Positions 42,030-51,225 of a stretch of 64,000 nucleotides of DNA are shown here, in pieces (position 1 is the stretch's first letter; every line of letters begins with the position of its first letter). A model generated the notes under the pieces. It saw only the letters and a program-made list of their open reading frames with translations, had not been told where the DNA came from and did no database searches. Source of the stretch: Methanocorpusculum petauri. GTDB lineage: Archaea > Halobacteriota > Methanomicrobia > Methanomicrobiales > Methanocorpusculaceae. The position numbers and the translations under genes are program-made. Where the stretch lies: positions 1 through 64,000 of the forward strand of contig NZ_JAPTGB010000006.1 in assembly GCF_026891975.1 (NCBI RefSeq). Reading direction: 5' to 3'.

Positions 42030-43492
42030 TGATGAAAGGCTCTGTTGGAGACACGACGACACAATACCATCAGCTTGCCGCTCCCCTGCACCTTGAGTCC
42101 GGTGCAGTCCTGCATGACGTGACGATTGCGTACGAGCAGTATGGGACGTCCCCTTCTCCGGGAAATACGATTCTCGTCTGTCATGCTCTTTCGGGAGATG
42201 CCCATGCGGCAGGCTGGCACAAGGGTGACAAGCATCCCGGATGGTGGGACGGCATCATCGGCCCCGGAAAAGCACTTGACACTGACCGCTACTGTATCAT
42301 TGCAACAAATGTTATCGGCGGGTGTAAAGGTTCCACCGGTCCGGCTTCGATAAATCCGGCGACCGGCATGCCGTACGGTACGGACTTTCCGGTGGTGACC
42401 ATCCGCGACATGGTTGCAGCACAGCACCAGTTTCTGATCGAGCGCGGCATCACTGAACTTTACGCGGTTATCGGCGGATCAATGGGCGGAATGCAGGCAC
42501 TGACCTGGAGCGTGGCATTCCCCGGATTTGCCCGCCGGATTGTTGCGATCGCTGCCGCGGGATATTCAACCCCGATGCATATTGCATTCGGTGCAGTGGG
42601 CCGGGCGGCAATCATGACCGATCCTGCGTGGAAAGGAGGATGCTACCCGGCGGATGAGCGTCCCGATCACGGGTTGTCACTTGCGCGGATGATAGCCCAT
42701 ATTACGTATCTGTCGGATCAGTCGATGCACAAAAAGTTCGGACGTAGACTACAGGAGAAGACCGAGTACGGGTACGGGTTTGAGACCGAGTTCAGTGTGG
42801 AAAGTTATCTGAAGCATCAGGGAAGCAGTTTTGTGCAGCGGTTTGATCCAAACTCGTATCTCTATATCACCAAAGCCATCGACTATTATGATCTGACGAA
42901 AAACGGATCGCTGAGTGAGGGGTTTGCCGATACTGATGCGAAGTTTCTGATCCTGTCGGTTTCCACCGACTGGCTGTATCCGCCGTATCTTTCCGAGGAG
43001 ATTGTTATGGCGTTAAACAGTACCGGAAAGGATGTGCAGTACACCGAGGTGATGTCCGGATACGGCCATGACGGATTTCTTCTTGAGGATGATCAGATGA
43101 ATTATCTCATCGGAAGATTTCTGACACCTCTCACCGTTGCAGATATTATGATCCGCGATCCTCCTGTCATCTGCAGCTGTGCGACGATTCGTGCAACGGC
43201 ACAGGCGATGATTGAGCGCGAGATAAATCATCTGCCAATCCTGCACGCGGACGGTACCCTTGAGGGAATTGTGACGTCATGGGATATTGCAAAGGCGGTT
43301 GCGGGCGAGCATGAGATGCTCGCAGAAATTATGACGCGCGACGTTCTGTGCGCATCTCCCGGGGATACGCTGCGGGAAGCGGCACGTATTCTGGATCAGC
43401 ATCATATCTCGGCGCTTCCGGTCGTTGAGGACGGAAGGGTTGTAGGTATGCTTACCAGTGAACTGCTCTCAAACATGGCGGAGAGGAACTGA
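42029..43492 (+). CDS. metX: homoserine O-acetyltransferase with C-terminal CBS pair
   Basis: A 487-residue protein. Residues 10-365 are the alpha/beta-hydrolase MetX: C-H-A-L-S-G-D-A-H near 50, the nucleophile elbow G-G-S-M-G-G-M near 153, and D and H of the triad in S-T-D-W and G-Y-G-H-D-G. Residues 370-487 are two CBS motifs (V-A-D-I-M-I-R-D and L-A-E-I-M-T-R-D). It acetylates homoserine for methionine synthesis. CBS pairs commonly bind adenosyl compounds, so feedback by S-adenosylmethionine is a reasonable inference. An ATG at 42032 is also possible. Confidence 0.92.
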   Translation: MMKGSVGDTTTQYHQLAAPLHLESGAVLHDVTIAYEQYGTSPSPGNTILVCHALSGDAHAAGWHKGDKHPGWWDGIIGPGKALDTDRYCIIATNVIGGCKGSTGPASINPATGMPYGTDFPVVTIRDMVAAQHQFLIERGITELYAVIGGSMGGMQALTWSVAFPGFARRIVAIAAAGYSTPMHIAFGAVGRAAIMTDPAWKGGCYPADERPDHGLSLARMIAHITYLSDQSMHKKFGRRLQEKTEYGYGFETEFSVESYLKHQGSSFVQRFDPNSYLYITKAIDYYDLTKNGSLSEGFADTDAKFLILSVSTDWLYPPYLSEEIVMALNSTGKDVQYTEVMSGYGHDGFLLEDDQMNYLIGRFLTPLTVADIMIRDPPVICSCATIRATAQAMIEREINHLPILHADGTLEGIVTSWDIAKAVAGEHEMLAEIMTRDVLCASPGDTLREAARILDQHHISALPVVEDGRVVGMLTSELLSNMAERN

Positions 43493-43494
43493 CG

Positions 43495-43983
43495 ATGAAG
43501 ATACTTGGCATTCATGCAGACCGCGTCTGGTATAAGGTTACGAAGAAAACGAAGATGGCAGAGCCGGAACCGGTTCCGGAAGATGAAATGACGGATTGTG
43601 TTCTCCTTTTCTGCTGTGTGGAAAAGTCCGATGAAATAAACCCGGAGATGACTGTTGCCGCAACGGTTGAGAGTATTCTTGTGCGGCTCGGACGACTGAA
43701 GGCGAGACGGGTGATGGTGTTTCCGTATGCACATCTTGCCTCTGATCTCGGATGTCCGGGAATTTCCCAGTGGGTTTTGAAGTCCATACAGACACGCCTC
43801 GTTGAGGATGGTATTGAAACGAAGCGTGCTGCGTTCGGCTGGTACAAGGAGTTTGAGATCAAAAGCAAGGGGCATCCGATGGCGGACTTTTCTCTGTCGA
43901 TTTGTCCGTTTGCCGGGGGTGTCTGTGACGGGGAGTACTGCCCGAAAAAACAGGAACAGAGTGGGGAGGCCTGTCACTCTTAA
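43495..43983 (+). CDS. stand-alone archaeal ThrRS editing-domain protein
   Basis: A 162-residue protein matching the N-terminal editing domain of archaeal threonyl-tRNA synthetase: M-K-I-L-G-I-H-A-D start, F-P-Y-A-H-L-A-S-D-L near 80, G-W-Y-K-E-F-E-I-K near 119 and K-G-H-P-M-A-D-F-S near 130. The normal enzyme continues into a catalytic domain, which is absent. Instead a cysteine-rich tail follows (C-P-F-A-G-G-V-C-D-G-E-Y-C). It may edit Ser-tRNA-Thr in trans or hydrolyse another aminoacyl ester. It begins 2 bp after metX, so it is probably cotranscribed. Confidence 0.82.
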   Translation: MKILGIHADRVWYKVTKKTKMAEPEPVPEDEMTDCVLLFCCVEKSDEINPEMTVAATVESILVRLGRLKARRVMVFPYAHLASDLGCPGISQWVLKSIQTRLVEDGIETKRAAFGWYKEFEIKSKGHPMADFSLSICPFAGGVCDGEYCPKKQEQSGEACHS

Positions 43984-43989
43984 TATTTT

Positions 43990-46900
43990 TCAGACCAGGA
44001 CCTTTGCAAAACTTCCGTCCGGCTTTTTGACCACGAGAATCTTCTTTTCAATCCGCTGCCGCAGGTCTTCGACATGCGAGATAATTCCGATAAGCCTGTT
44101 GCCGGTTCTCGGTACGGCAAGTGTTGCGAGGGTCTCAATCGCCTGATCCAGGGAGACTGCATCCAGTGATCCGAATCCTTCGTCGATGAAGAGTGCGTCA
44201 AGTTCAATGCCGCCGGAGCTTTCCATTATGACATCCGACAGACCGAGTGCGAGGGAAAGGGCGGCTTTAAACGATTCGCCGCCGGAGAGGGTAGAGGTTG
44301 GCCGCTGTTTCTGCGTGTAGCAGTCGATGACGTCCATTTCAAGTCCTTCTTTTTTCCGGAGATCGGTGGAGCTGCTGCGCTGCACAATGGAGAAACGGCC
44401 GTCTGTCATGGCGTGCAGACGGATGTTTGCTTTTTCCAGGATGCGGGAGAGATATGCGGACTGTACATATTCTTCAAACTTCATCCGCACCGTGGATCCT
44501 GCGGCATCTCCGTTTGCTGCTCTGGTAAGGTCGGCCAGTTCGTCATATTCTGCGGCGGCGGCCCGGTACTGTTCCAGAAGTCCGGAGATCTCAGATGTTG
44601 CGGTGGTGTTCTGTAATATCCGGTACCCGACTGCTTTTTCCTGTTCCTGAAGTCCGGCAGATTCTTTTTCGATCGCGGCAAGCATCTCCCCGAGTGCTGC
44701 AAGGTCTGCTGCAACGCGGCCTTGGGTACTTTTCCGGAGAAGTGCGATCTCTGCGGCGACAGATGACCGCGTCTCACGGTACTGTTCCAGTGTTTTTGCG
44801 GCGCGGGCAGATTCCTCGTCGGTCATAAGATCGGCGCGGAAATGCAGACGATCCAGTCCGCGTTCCGCAAGTGCCCGGGAGAAGGTTTCCTCGTCTGCGG
44901 CACACTGTGTTTTTGCATCATCGCGGATGCCTTCTGCTGCGGTACAGGCGGAGGCGGCGGCATACCGGGCAGTTTTTGCGGCCTCGGATGCGGCGGCGAG
45001 TTCTGTTTCCTGTTTCCGGTGCCGGGCAATTTCTTCTTCCATTTTCCGGACTGCATCGGCAAGTTCGGCTGAGGTGGCGTAATCGGAGGGAAGCTGCTGT
45101 TTCAGCGTTTCGGTGCGGGACTTTGCATATTCGGCGCGTCGGTGAATATCCTCGGCCTGTTCGGTGAGGAGAGCGAGTTGTTGTTCACGTGCCGGAGCGG
45201 TTTCGTCCAGTGTCCGAAGCGTTGTTTCGAGGGATTTTTTCTCGTCGGAAAGTTGGGACAGTGTTGATATTTCTGCGATGATCCGGTTGTACTGTGCAGT
45301 GGTTTCGGTAATTTCTGCATCAACCCGTTCTCCCAGCCGTTTCATCCAGTCCGAATCCCGGGGGAGTTCAAAGAGCGGGGATGCAAGGGACCGGAGGTGC
45401 TGTTCCTCCGATTTCAGTGTGGCAAGCGCGGCAGAACATGCGGCAGCGGCGGTGTTTCGTTTTTTTTCCTGTTCGGCAAGCTCCGCTTTTGCGCTGTTCA
45501 GTGCGGTCTCGGTGGGGATTTCAGCCGAGAGGCCCGCCGGATGCGGATGGTGTGTTGAGCCGCAGACCGGACAGAGGGAGCCTTCGGTGAGATGTTGTGC
45601 GAGAACGCCTGCCTGACCGTCGAAGAAGGCACGTTCCTTTCGCCGGCAGACTGCGGCGGTTTCTTCACAGGAGTTCGCTGCTTTGGTGTAGGCAATCTCT
45701 TTTGCGGCGTGGTCCTTTTCGATCTGCCGGTAGGCGGCAAGAGATTTTTGCACGGCTTCAAGAGCTGCGGTACGGGATGCAATCTGATCCTTTCGGTGGT
45801 TTGCTCCGGCAAGTTTTTCCGGAACATCGGCTATTTCGATCAGGCGGACGGTCAGTTTATCGCGGCGCACTTTCTCTTTTGCGGCATCTGCTCTGTGGTC
45901 TTCCAGGTTCTTTTCGATTCGTGCAAGTTCCGCTTCCCCCCGTTTCATCTGAGCTGCGGCGGCTTCGTACTCTGTAAACTGTGGAACGAGACTTTTGAGT
46001 TTGCCGATTTCCTCCTGTTTTTGGGGAAGGGAGAAGGTCGTCCGCTGAATTTCGGCCAGAGCTGCGGCGGCAATTCCTGCGTCTTCCTGCTTTCTGGCGA
46101 GCTGTTCTGCTGCTTTTTTGCAGGCGGCGTCTGCATCGGCAAACCGTTTCCGGGATGCTGCTGCCCGTTCTTCAAACGGCAGAACTTCCCGGATTTTTTG
46201 GGAACAGCCGAGTTTCCGGTCAAGCCGGATCATGTCCGGTTCCTGATTCTGCAGTTCGGCGTTCCGCCGGACTGCGGCGGCGAGACGATCGAGTTCTGCA
46301 TTGATCAGTTTTCCTGCTTCGATCTCGGTCCGGAGGTCGGCTGCCTGTTTTTGTGCGGAGACGATACTGCTCCTGAGAGCGGATGCCTGCATCCGATCCT
46401 CGGAGATAGCGGCATTGGCAGCTTCAAGCAGGGTTTCCATCCGGAAAAATCCATCTTTTACGGAGGAGATTTCGGCGGCAAGTTCGGCGAGCTGTGTTCC
46501 GGGAGCTGCGGTAAAGCGTCCGGCACACCCGGTGCAGGAGGTTTTGATTGCGTCAACTGCGAGTTTTGCATTTTTTGTGCGTTCGGCAATTTTTTCCTGC
46601 AGAACCGAGAACCGGTCCGTCGCAAAGAGTTTGCGGAGAATGTCCGCACGGTCGCGGCTGGTGCAGAAGAGGAACTTCTGGAAGTCGTTCTGGGCGAGCA
46701 TGGCAACCTGCCGGAACTGCTGGCTGTCAAGGCCGAGCAGGCAGATGATCTCTTCGCTGACATGTTTCGGACCGGAGATTTCGGTGCCTGAGGGCAGGAG
46801 AAGACTTGCGGTTGCTTTTTTTTCGATTCCGGAAACAATGTATGCGGGGGTTCTGCGGATGGTATAGGATTCGCCGCGGTGCCGGAAGGATAGTTCCACC

Positions 46901-47133
46901 TGCGGGATGGTTCCTGTTGCGGCGAAATCGCTTGCAAGTGTTTTTGCTTCGCGGATGCTGCCGCTTGCGACGCCGTAGAGTGCGTAGGAGATTGCGTCGA
47001 AGATGGTGGTTTTGCCTGCACCGGTGTCGCCGGTAATGAGAAAGATGCCGGAGTTTCCAAACAGGGAGAAGTCGATGATGGTTTCTTTCGCGTACGGGCC
47101 GAAGGCGGACATGAGGAGGCGTTCCGGTTTCAT
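43990..47133 (-). CDS. sbcC: SbcC-type DNA-repair ATPase (Rad50/SMC-like)
   Basis: A 1047-residue SMC-like ATPase. Walker A G-D-T-G-A-G-K-T-T is at residues 35-43. Two long coiled coils rich in A, E, K and Q flank a zinc hook C-P-V-C-G near 525. The C-terminal signature T-L-S-G-G-E-S-F and Walker B A-L-F-I-D-E-G-F-G-S-L-D complete the head. It pairs with SbcD to cleave hairpins and protein-blocked ends. The head sequence is the SbcC type common in bacteria rather than archaeal Rad50. The start overlaps sbcD by 4 bp. A long antisense frame over it is a by-product of its codon use. Confidence 0.9.
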   Translation of the reverse strand: MKPERLLMSAFGPYAKETIIDFSLFGNSGIFLITGDTGAGKTTIFDAISYALYGVASGSIREAKTLASDFAATGTIPQVELSFRHRGESYTIRRTPAYIVSGIEKKATASLLLPSGTEISGPKHVSEEIICLLGLDSQQFRQVAMLAQNDFQKFLFCTSRDRADILRKLFATDRFSVLQEKIAERTKNAKLAVDAIKTSCTGCAGRFTAAPGTQLAELAAEISSVKDGFFRMETLLEAANAAISEDRMQASALRSSIVSAQKQAADLRTEIEAGKLINAELDRLAAAVRRNAELQNQEPDMIRLDRKLGCSQKIREVLPFEERAAASRKRFADADAACKKAAEQLARKQEDAGIAAAALAEIQRTTFSLPQKQEEIGKLKSLVPQFTEYEAAAAQMKRGEAELARIEKNLEDHRADAAKEKVRRDKLTVRLIEIADVPEKLAGANHRKDQIASRTAALEAVQKSLAAYRQIEKDHAAKEIAYTKAANSCEETAAVCRRKERAFFDGQAGVLAQHLTEGSLCPVCGSTHHPHPAGLSAEIPTETALNSAKAELAEQEKKRNTAAAACSAALATLKSEEQHLRSLASPLFELPRDSDWMKRLGERVDAEITETTAQYNRIIAEISTLSQLSDEKKSLETTLRTLDETAPAREQQLALLTEQAEDIHRRAEYAKSRTETLKQQLPSDYATSAELADAVRKMEEEIARHRKQETELAAASEAAKTARYAAASACTAAEGIRDDAKTQCAADEETFSRALAERGLDRLHFRADLMTDEESARAAKTLEQYRETRSSVAAEIALLRKSTQGRVAADLAALGEMLAAIEKESAGLQEQEKAVGYRILQNTTATSEISGLLEQYRAAAAEYDELADLTRAANGDAAGSTVRMKFEEYVQSAYLSRILEKANIRLHAMTDGRFSIVQRSSSTDLRKKEGLEMDVIDCYTQKQRPTSTLSGGESFKAALSLALGLSDVIMESSGGIELDALFIDEGFGSLDAVSLDQAIETLATLAVPRTGNRLIGIISHVEDLRQRIEKKILVVKKPDGSFAKVLV

Positions 47134-48284
47134 TTTCCGGCCTCCATTTCCTGCAGGATGTCAAGGATCGTTCGTTCCTGAAATGTGCTCATTGCTCTTC
47201 CGGTGGTTTCTGCAAAGAATCCGGCGAAGAGGTCGCGGTCGGATTTTCTCAGGTCTTCCATCCGGGCACCAGCTGCGGCAGCAGCGGGCAGGGCGTCGTT
47301 AATCATTTCAAGGGTGATGATGTTGGGGTATACAGCCCGCAGACGCGCCATGACGTCTGCGGGCGGGAGGGGGTCTGTCAACTGCACGGCGAAGTAGTCG
47401 TCGCGGGGAGCGGGGACGGCATCTTCTGAGGTGAGGTCGTCGAGGGTTCCGCAGATGATCCGCAGGTCATGCAGCGGGTGTAAGGGAATCTGCCTGATGG
47501 TTACGTTTCCTTTTTCAAATAATTCAACGAGGGTTACGGATTTTGCGGAGCCGCATTCGGAGGGGGAGTACTTGAGGGGGGAACCTGCATATCTGATGGT
47601 CGGCAGGCCGACCTTCTGCGGTTTGTGGAGATGACCGAGCGCGACGTACTCAAATTCGGTGAAGTGGCCTGCGTCCACCTGTTCAATACCGCCGACGATG
47701 ATGCGTTCCGATTCGGAGGAGGAGGGAGTGGTGCCGAGTCCTGTAACGAACTGGTGGGCGACTGCGATGTAGCGTTCGTCCGGGTTGAGGGGAATTTTGG
47801 TAAGGACGGCGGCAACGGCGTCGTCGAAGGTGGTGATCTGTTCAGCGTCAAAGCGTCCGGAGCTGCGGACTGAGGCGGGGTCCAGATACGGCAGAAGACA
47901 GATGTGCAGCGGGCCGTAGGAGTCGTGTACGTCCACGATTCTGATGTCGCGGTCGCAGTCGTAGATGCCACTGATGTGAATGCTGCAGCCGGCCATGATG
48001 TCGCTTGCGTAGTGGATGCGTTCGGGGGAGTCGTGGTTGCCGCTTATCATGAAGACGGCAATTCCTGCGTCTTTGAGTTCGGTTAAAAACCGGTTGAGGA
48101 GGTCGATTGCGGTACGACCGGCAACAGCTGTGTCAAAGATGTCGCCTGCGATGATGAGACCGTCGGCTTTTTCCCGGACGGCGATTTCTGTTATCTGGTG
48201 AAGAATGAATTCCTGATCGGTGAGGATGCTGTATCCGCAGAGTTGTTTTCCGAGATGGAGGTCGGCGGTGTGAATCAGTTTCAT
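47130..48284 (-). CDS. sbcD: SbcD-type exonuclease subunit (Mre11-like)
   Basis: A 384-residue calcineurin-like nuclease. Metal ligands appear in order: H-T-A-D-L-H-L-G near 5-12, A-G-D-I-F-D near 47, S-G-N-H-D-S-P near 82, and A-L-G-H-L-H near 215. The C-terminal region carries the SbcC-binding part. Together with SbcC it forms the SbcCD complex. The gene order sbcD-sbcC with a 4-bp overlap is that of bacterial operons. Confidence 0.92.
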   Translation of the reverse strand: MKLIHTADLHLGKQLCGYSILTDQEFILHQITEIAVREKADGLIIAGDIFDTAVAGRTAIDLLNRFLTELKDAGIAVFMISGNHDSPERIHYASDIMAGCSIHISGIYDCDRDIRIVDVHDSYGPLHICLLPYLDPASVRSSGRFDAEQITTFDDAVAAVLTKIPLNPDERYIAVAHQFVTGLGTTPSSSESERIIVGGIEQVDAGHFTEFEYVALGHLHKPQKVGLPTIRYAGSPLKYSPSECGSAKSVTLVELFEKGNVTIRQIPLHPLHDLRIICGTLDDLTSEDAVPAPRDDYFAVQLTDPLPPADVMARLRAVYPNIITLEMINDALPAAAAAGARMEDLRKSDRDLFAGFFAETTGRAMSTFQERTILDILQEMEAGK

Positions 48285-48295
48285 GAAAAAAGGAG

Positions 48296-49033
48296 TCAGG
48301 GGGTGGTTCTGCTGTTGTAAACGAGCGCCATGTACCGGGCGGTGAAGACACCGAATGCGGCGGCGAGCAGGATGATAATCAGCAGCCAGATGAAGAGGAA
48401 CATGGTGACCATGGAGCCGAATGCGCCGAGCAGTATCCAGAAGGCGAAGGCGATGATTTCAAGGATGATGCTGAGTGCGAGGGCACAGACGATGAGGATG
48501 ATGATTGCGGCGATGTAGTCGAGCCATCCGATTGTTCTGATGGATGCGAGGATTTCACGGAAGTTGAATGCTTCACGGATTTTTCCTTCCCGTGTCATTC
48601 GGACGATGCCGAATGTTGAGATGAGAGAGATGAGGATGGACGTGATGATGGTGATGATGACTGCGGCGAGGAACAGGCCGATCAGTACGGCGGCGGTTTC
48701 GGGACCAAGTGAGTCTGGGCTGTTTGCGGGAGCGGGGGTGATGCCTGTTATGAGGAGATAGAAGACGGCGATGATGATAAGTATCGGGATTGCGTAGATG
48801 ATTCCGGTGATGTTCATTTTCCAGCCTTTGATGAAGAGGTCTTTGATGCCGGATACTGCAGGGATGCCGGGGTTTGCTTCCATGATGCGGTAGAGGTAGC
48901 CGGAGAAGAGCGGTACGATGCACAGTGTTACGGCGTTTATCAGAAGATAGACGAACAGGTAAAACCAACGGTCTGGCCTGCATGTTTCTTTGACGTATGT
49001 CAGAGAGGAGGAGAGAATTGCCCCGTGATCCAT
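48296..49033 (-). CDS. DUF4013 family membrane protein
   Basis: I choose ATG 49033 (M-D-H-G-A-I-L-S-S-S-L), the typical beginning of DUF4013 proteins, giving 245 residues. A longer in-frame start at 49144 would sit at or before the predicted transcript start. Six or so membrane spans are present in pairs, with one A-I-P-I-L-I-I-I-A-V-F-Y and one D-Y-I-A-A-I-I-I-L-I-V-C segment. The family is common in methanogens and of unknown function. It follows nothing on its strand closely; sbcD lies 11 bp downstream. Confidence 0.78.
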   Translation of the reverse strand: MDHGAILSSSLTYVKETCRPDRWFYLFVYLLINAVTLCIVPLFSGYLYRIMEANPGIPAVSGIKDLFIKGWKMNITGIIYAIPILIIIAVFYLLITGITPAPANSPDSLGPETAAVLIGLFLAAVIITIITSILISLISTFGIVRMTREGKIREAFNFREILASIRTIGWLDYIAAIIILIVCALALSIILEIIAFAFWILLGAFGSMVTMFLFIWLLIIILLAAAFGVFTARYMALVYNSRTTP

Positions 49034-49163
49034 ATTTTTCACCAATTTTTCGTTGTTATACTCTTCGCTGTCGGACGGATTAAAGGATTCGTACGGTTCT
49101 TCCGGTTGTTGTCTGCCGGGTTGTATCCCATGACAATATGACACGTGATAGCATACCTCATTA

Positions 49164-49174
49164 TTTTATATACT
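49164..49174 (-). promoter_or_regulatory. TATA box of the DUF4013 gene
   Basis: The minus strand reads AGTATATAAAA, predicting initiation near 49140 and a leader of about 107 nt to the chosen ATG. The rest of the 350-bp divergent gap (49175-49384) contains a pyrimidine-rich tract at 49255-49275 and no gene I can support. Confidence 0.5.
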
Positions 49175-49384
49175 TGTGCCTATAACATTGTAATCGGATT
49201 TGGAATGAACGTAAGGCCGATACCTTCACATCACATTAATGAGGCCCGGTTCATTGTCTTTTTCTTCTTTTACTTTAACTAAGGAGATCGTCTGCGTTTT
49301 CGTATGACGGTTTTTGCAACTGTTTTTTACGAATCCGTGACGCGATAAGACACAAATCCTTCTGAAAAAGGTGGATACTACAAT

Positions 49385-49513
49385 ATGTTTGGAATTAGCG
49401 ACCCGGGGGTATGGATGACGTATGTTATTTGTATCGCGGCATTGATCGGCTGTATCATCTACGGATACCTGAACTGGAATAAGGATAGTGATGACGATGG
49501 CAGTGAGTACTGA
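49385..49513 (+). CDS. symporter small accessory protein, 42 aa
   Basis: ATG 49385 opens M-F-G-I-S-D-P-G-V-W-M, then one span (T-Y-V-I-C-I-A-A-L-I-G-C-I-I-Y-G-Y) and an acidic tail (N-W-N-K-D-S-D-D-D). This matches the small proteins found directly before sodium:solute symporter genes in archaea, recognisable by M-F-G-I-x-D-P and C-x-x-Y-G-x-x-N-W. It overlaps the symporter start by 26 bp, so both are made together. It is probably a structural or stabilising subunit of the symporter. Confidence 0.82.
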   Translation: MFGISDPGVWMTYVICIAALIGCIIYGYLNWNKDSDDDGSEY

Positions 49514-51071
49514 GCTGACGATTCTGATTGTTCTCTTCTATCTGGTGCTGATTCTTGGTCTGGGATATTACGGGTACCGGCGGACGAAGAAGGTTGAGGA
49601 TTATATGGTTGCGGGACGGAATACGCATCCGATCGTGATTGCGTTGTCGTATGGTGCGACGTTTATCAGTACGTCGGCGATTGTGGGGTTCGGGGGGACG
49701 GCGGCGCAGTACGGGATGAGTCTGATGTGGCTTACGGTGCTGTGTATTGTGGTCGGGGTGATTATTGCGTTTCTGTTTATGGGGAAGCGTATCCGCCGGA
49801 TCGGAAAGGAGCTTGGTGCTCTTACGTACCCGGAGCTTCTGGGGAAGATGTTCGGGTCGAAGTTTTTGATTTATGCGTCCGGTCTGATTTTTGTTGCGGC
49901 GATGCCGCTTTATACGGCGGCGGTTCTGATCGGGGGTGCACGGTTTATTGAGACGACGCTGGGTATTCCGTATATGACGGCTCTGCTGGGTTTTGCGGGG
50001 GTTGTTGCGCTGTATGTGATTATCGGAGGTCTGATTGCGGTGATGTATACGGATGCGGTGCAGGGTGCGATTATGCTTGTGGGTATGGGTATTCTGCTGG
50101 TTCTGACGTATGTGTATCTGGGCGGTGTTACTGCGGCGAACAGTGCTCTTGAGGCGATGACGTCGCTGGTGCCGGAGAATCTTGCGGCTATTGGTATGAC
50201 GGGCTGGACGTCGATGCCGGAGTTCGGGTCTCCGGTGTGGATGACGGTGATTACGACGCTGGTTCTTGGTGTGGGGATTGGTGTTCTTGCGCAGCCGCAG
50301 CTTGCGGTGCGGTTTATGACGGCGAGGGACGGGAAGTCGCTGAACCGGGCGGTTCCGATGGGTGCGCTGTTTATTGTGATGATGACGGGGGTTGCGTTTA
50401 CGGTCGGTCCGCTGACGAATGTGTATTTTATGGAGACGACGGGGCAGCTTGCGCTTGCGGCGGCGGGCGGGAATGCGGATTCGGTGATTCCGTTGTATAT
50501 TAATGCGGCGATGCCAGAGCTGTTTGTGATTATTTTTATGCTGACTTTGTTGTCTGCGGCGATGTCGACGCTGTCGTCGCTTCTGCATACGATGGGTACG
50601 ACGCTCGGCGGGGATATGTTTGCACGGCTGAAGGGGAAGCGGTATTCGGTGCGGGCGAATCAGATCGGTATTGTGGTGATGATGCTGGCGAGTCTTGCGA
50701 TTGCGGTGGTGATGCCGGAGAGTATTATTGCCCGTGCGACGGCGATGTTTATGGGTTTGTGTACGGCGGCGCTTCTGCCTGCGTTTACGCATGGTATTAT
50801 TTCGAGGACGCCGTCACTGCTTGCGGCGAAGTGGAGTATGATTGCGGGTGCGGGGGGATGGCTGGTGTGGACGGTGTTTGCCCATACGGCGGAATCGAAG
50901 GCTCTTGGTGTGTGTAATGCGCTGTTCGGGGTTGATTCACTGGTCGGGAGTCCGTGGAATTATCTGGATCCGCTGGTGACGGGTACGGTTTTGTCGGTGG
51001 TTGTGCTGCTGATGTTGATTCCGCTGGATAAGAACCGCGTGACCCGGGAGATGCAGAGGAGTTTTGTGTGA
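49488..51071 (+). CDS. sodium:solute symporter (SSS family)
   Basis: A 527-residue transporter with about 13 spans. The start is GTG 49488 or ATG 49491 behind AAGGATAG. G-Y-Y-G-Y-R-R-T-K-K-V-E-D-Y-M-V-A-G-R-N near 25 and the family signature region G-V-G-I-G-V-L-A-Q-P-Q-L near 270 identify the SSS family (pantothenate, proline and monocarboxylate carriers). The solute cannot be read from sequence. Codons are strikingly GCG-, GTG- and GGT-rich compared with left-hand genes such as fae-hps. Confidence 0.88.
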   Translation: MMTMAVSTELTILIVLFYLVLILGLGYYGYRRTKKVEDYMVAGRNTHPIVIALSYGATFISTSAIVGFGGTAAQYGMSLMWLTVLCIVVGVIIAFLFMGKRIRRIGKELGALTYPELLGKMFGSKFLIYASGLIFVAAMPLYTAAVLIGGARFIETTLGIPYMTALLGFAGVVALYVIIGGLIAVMYTDAVQGAIMLVGMGILLVLTYVYLGGVTAANSALEAMTSLVPENLAAIGMTGWTSMPEFGSPVWMTVITTLVLGVGIGVLAQPQLAVRFMTARDGKSLNRAVPMGALFIVMMTGVAFTVGPLTNVYFMETTGQLALAAAGGNADSVIPLYINAAMPELFVIIFMLTLLSAAMSTLSSLLHTMGTTLGGDMFARLKGKRYSVRANQIGIVVMMLASLAIAVVMPESIIARATAMFMGLCTAALLPAFTHGIISRTPSLLAAKWSMIAGAGGWLVWTVFAHTAESKALGVCNALFGVDSLVGSPWNYLDPLVTGTVLSVVVLLMLIPLDKNRVTREMQRSFV

Positions 51072-51099
51072 GAGACGGGATTTATGCGGGTGCGGTGCG

Positions 51100-51139
51100 G
51101 GTGGTTGTGTTTGGGGTAACCACGGAACATACGTACCAC
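51100..51139. repeat. diverged copy of the GxxExxY-associated repeat
   Basis: The bases GGGTGGTTGTGTTTGGGGTA followed by ACCACGGAACATACGTACCAC resemble the core of the left arm at 52891-52987 (GGTGGTT then TTGGTGTAACCACGGAAAACAC). It lies in the gap after the symporter gene, same orientation as the left arm. Confidence 0.5.
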
Positions 51140-51225
51140 CCCATCACTCACTTTTGTGCCCGGGCAGTGTTCCAAAAAGATAATTTTCCGGTCTTCTGAA
51201 ATGGGATGCTGAGAAAAAAAGATGT

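Noticed and set aside
45592-46791. 399-codon open frame opposite sbcC
   Set aside because: It is antisense to a clear SbcC coiled coil. The product is Cys/Phe/Gly-rich with no domain, as expected from the reverse of A/E-rich codons.
49455-50792. 445-codon minus-strand frame over the symporter
   Set aside because: An extreme Arg/His/Asn-rich product, the shadow of a membrane protein with GCG/GTG codons.
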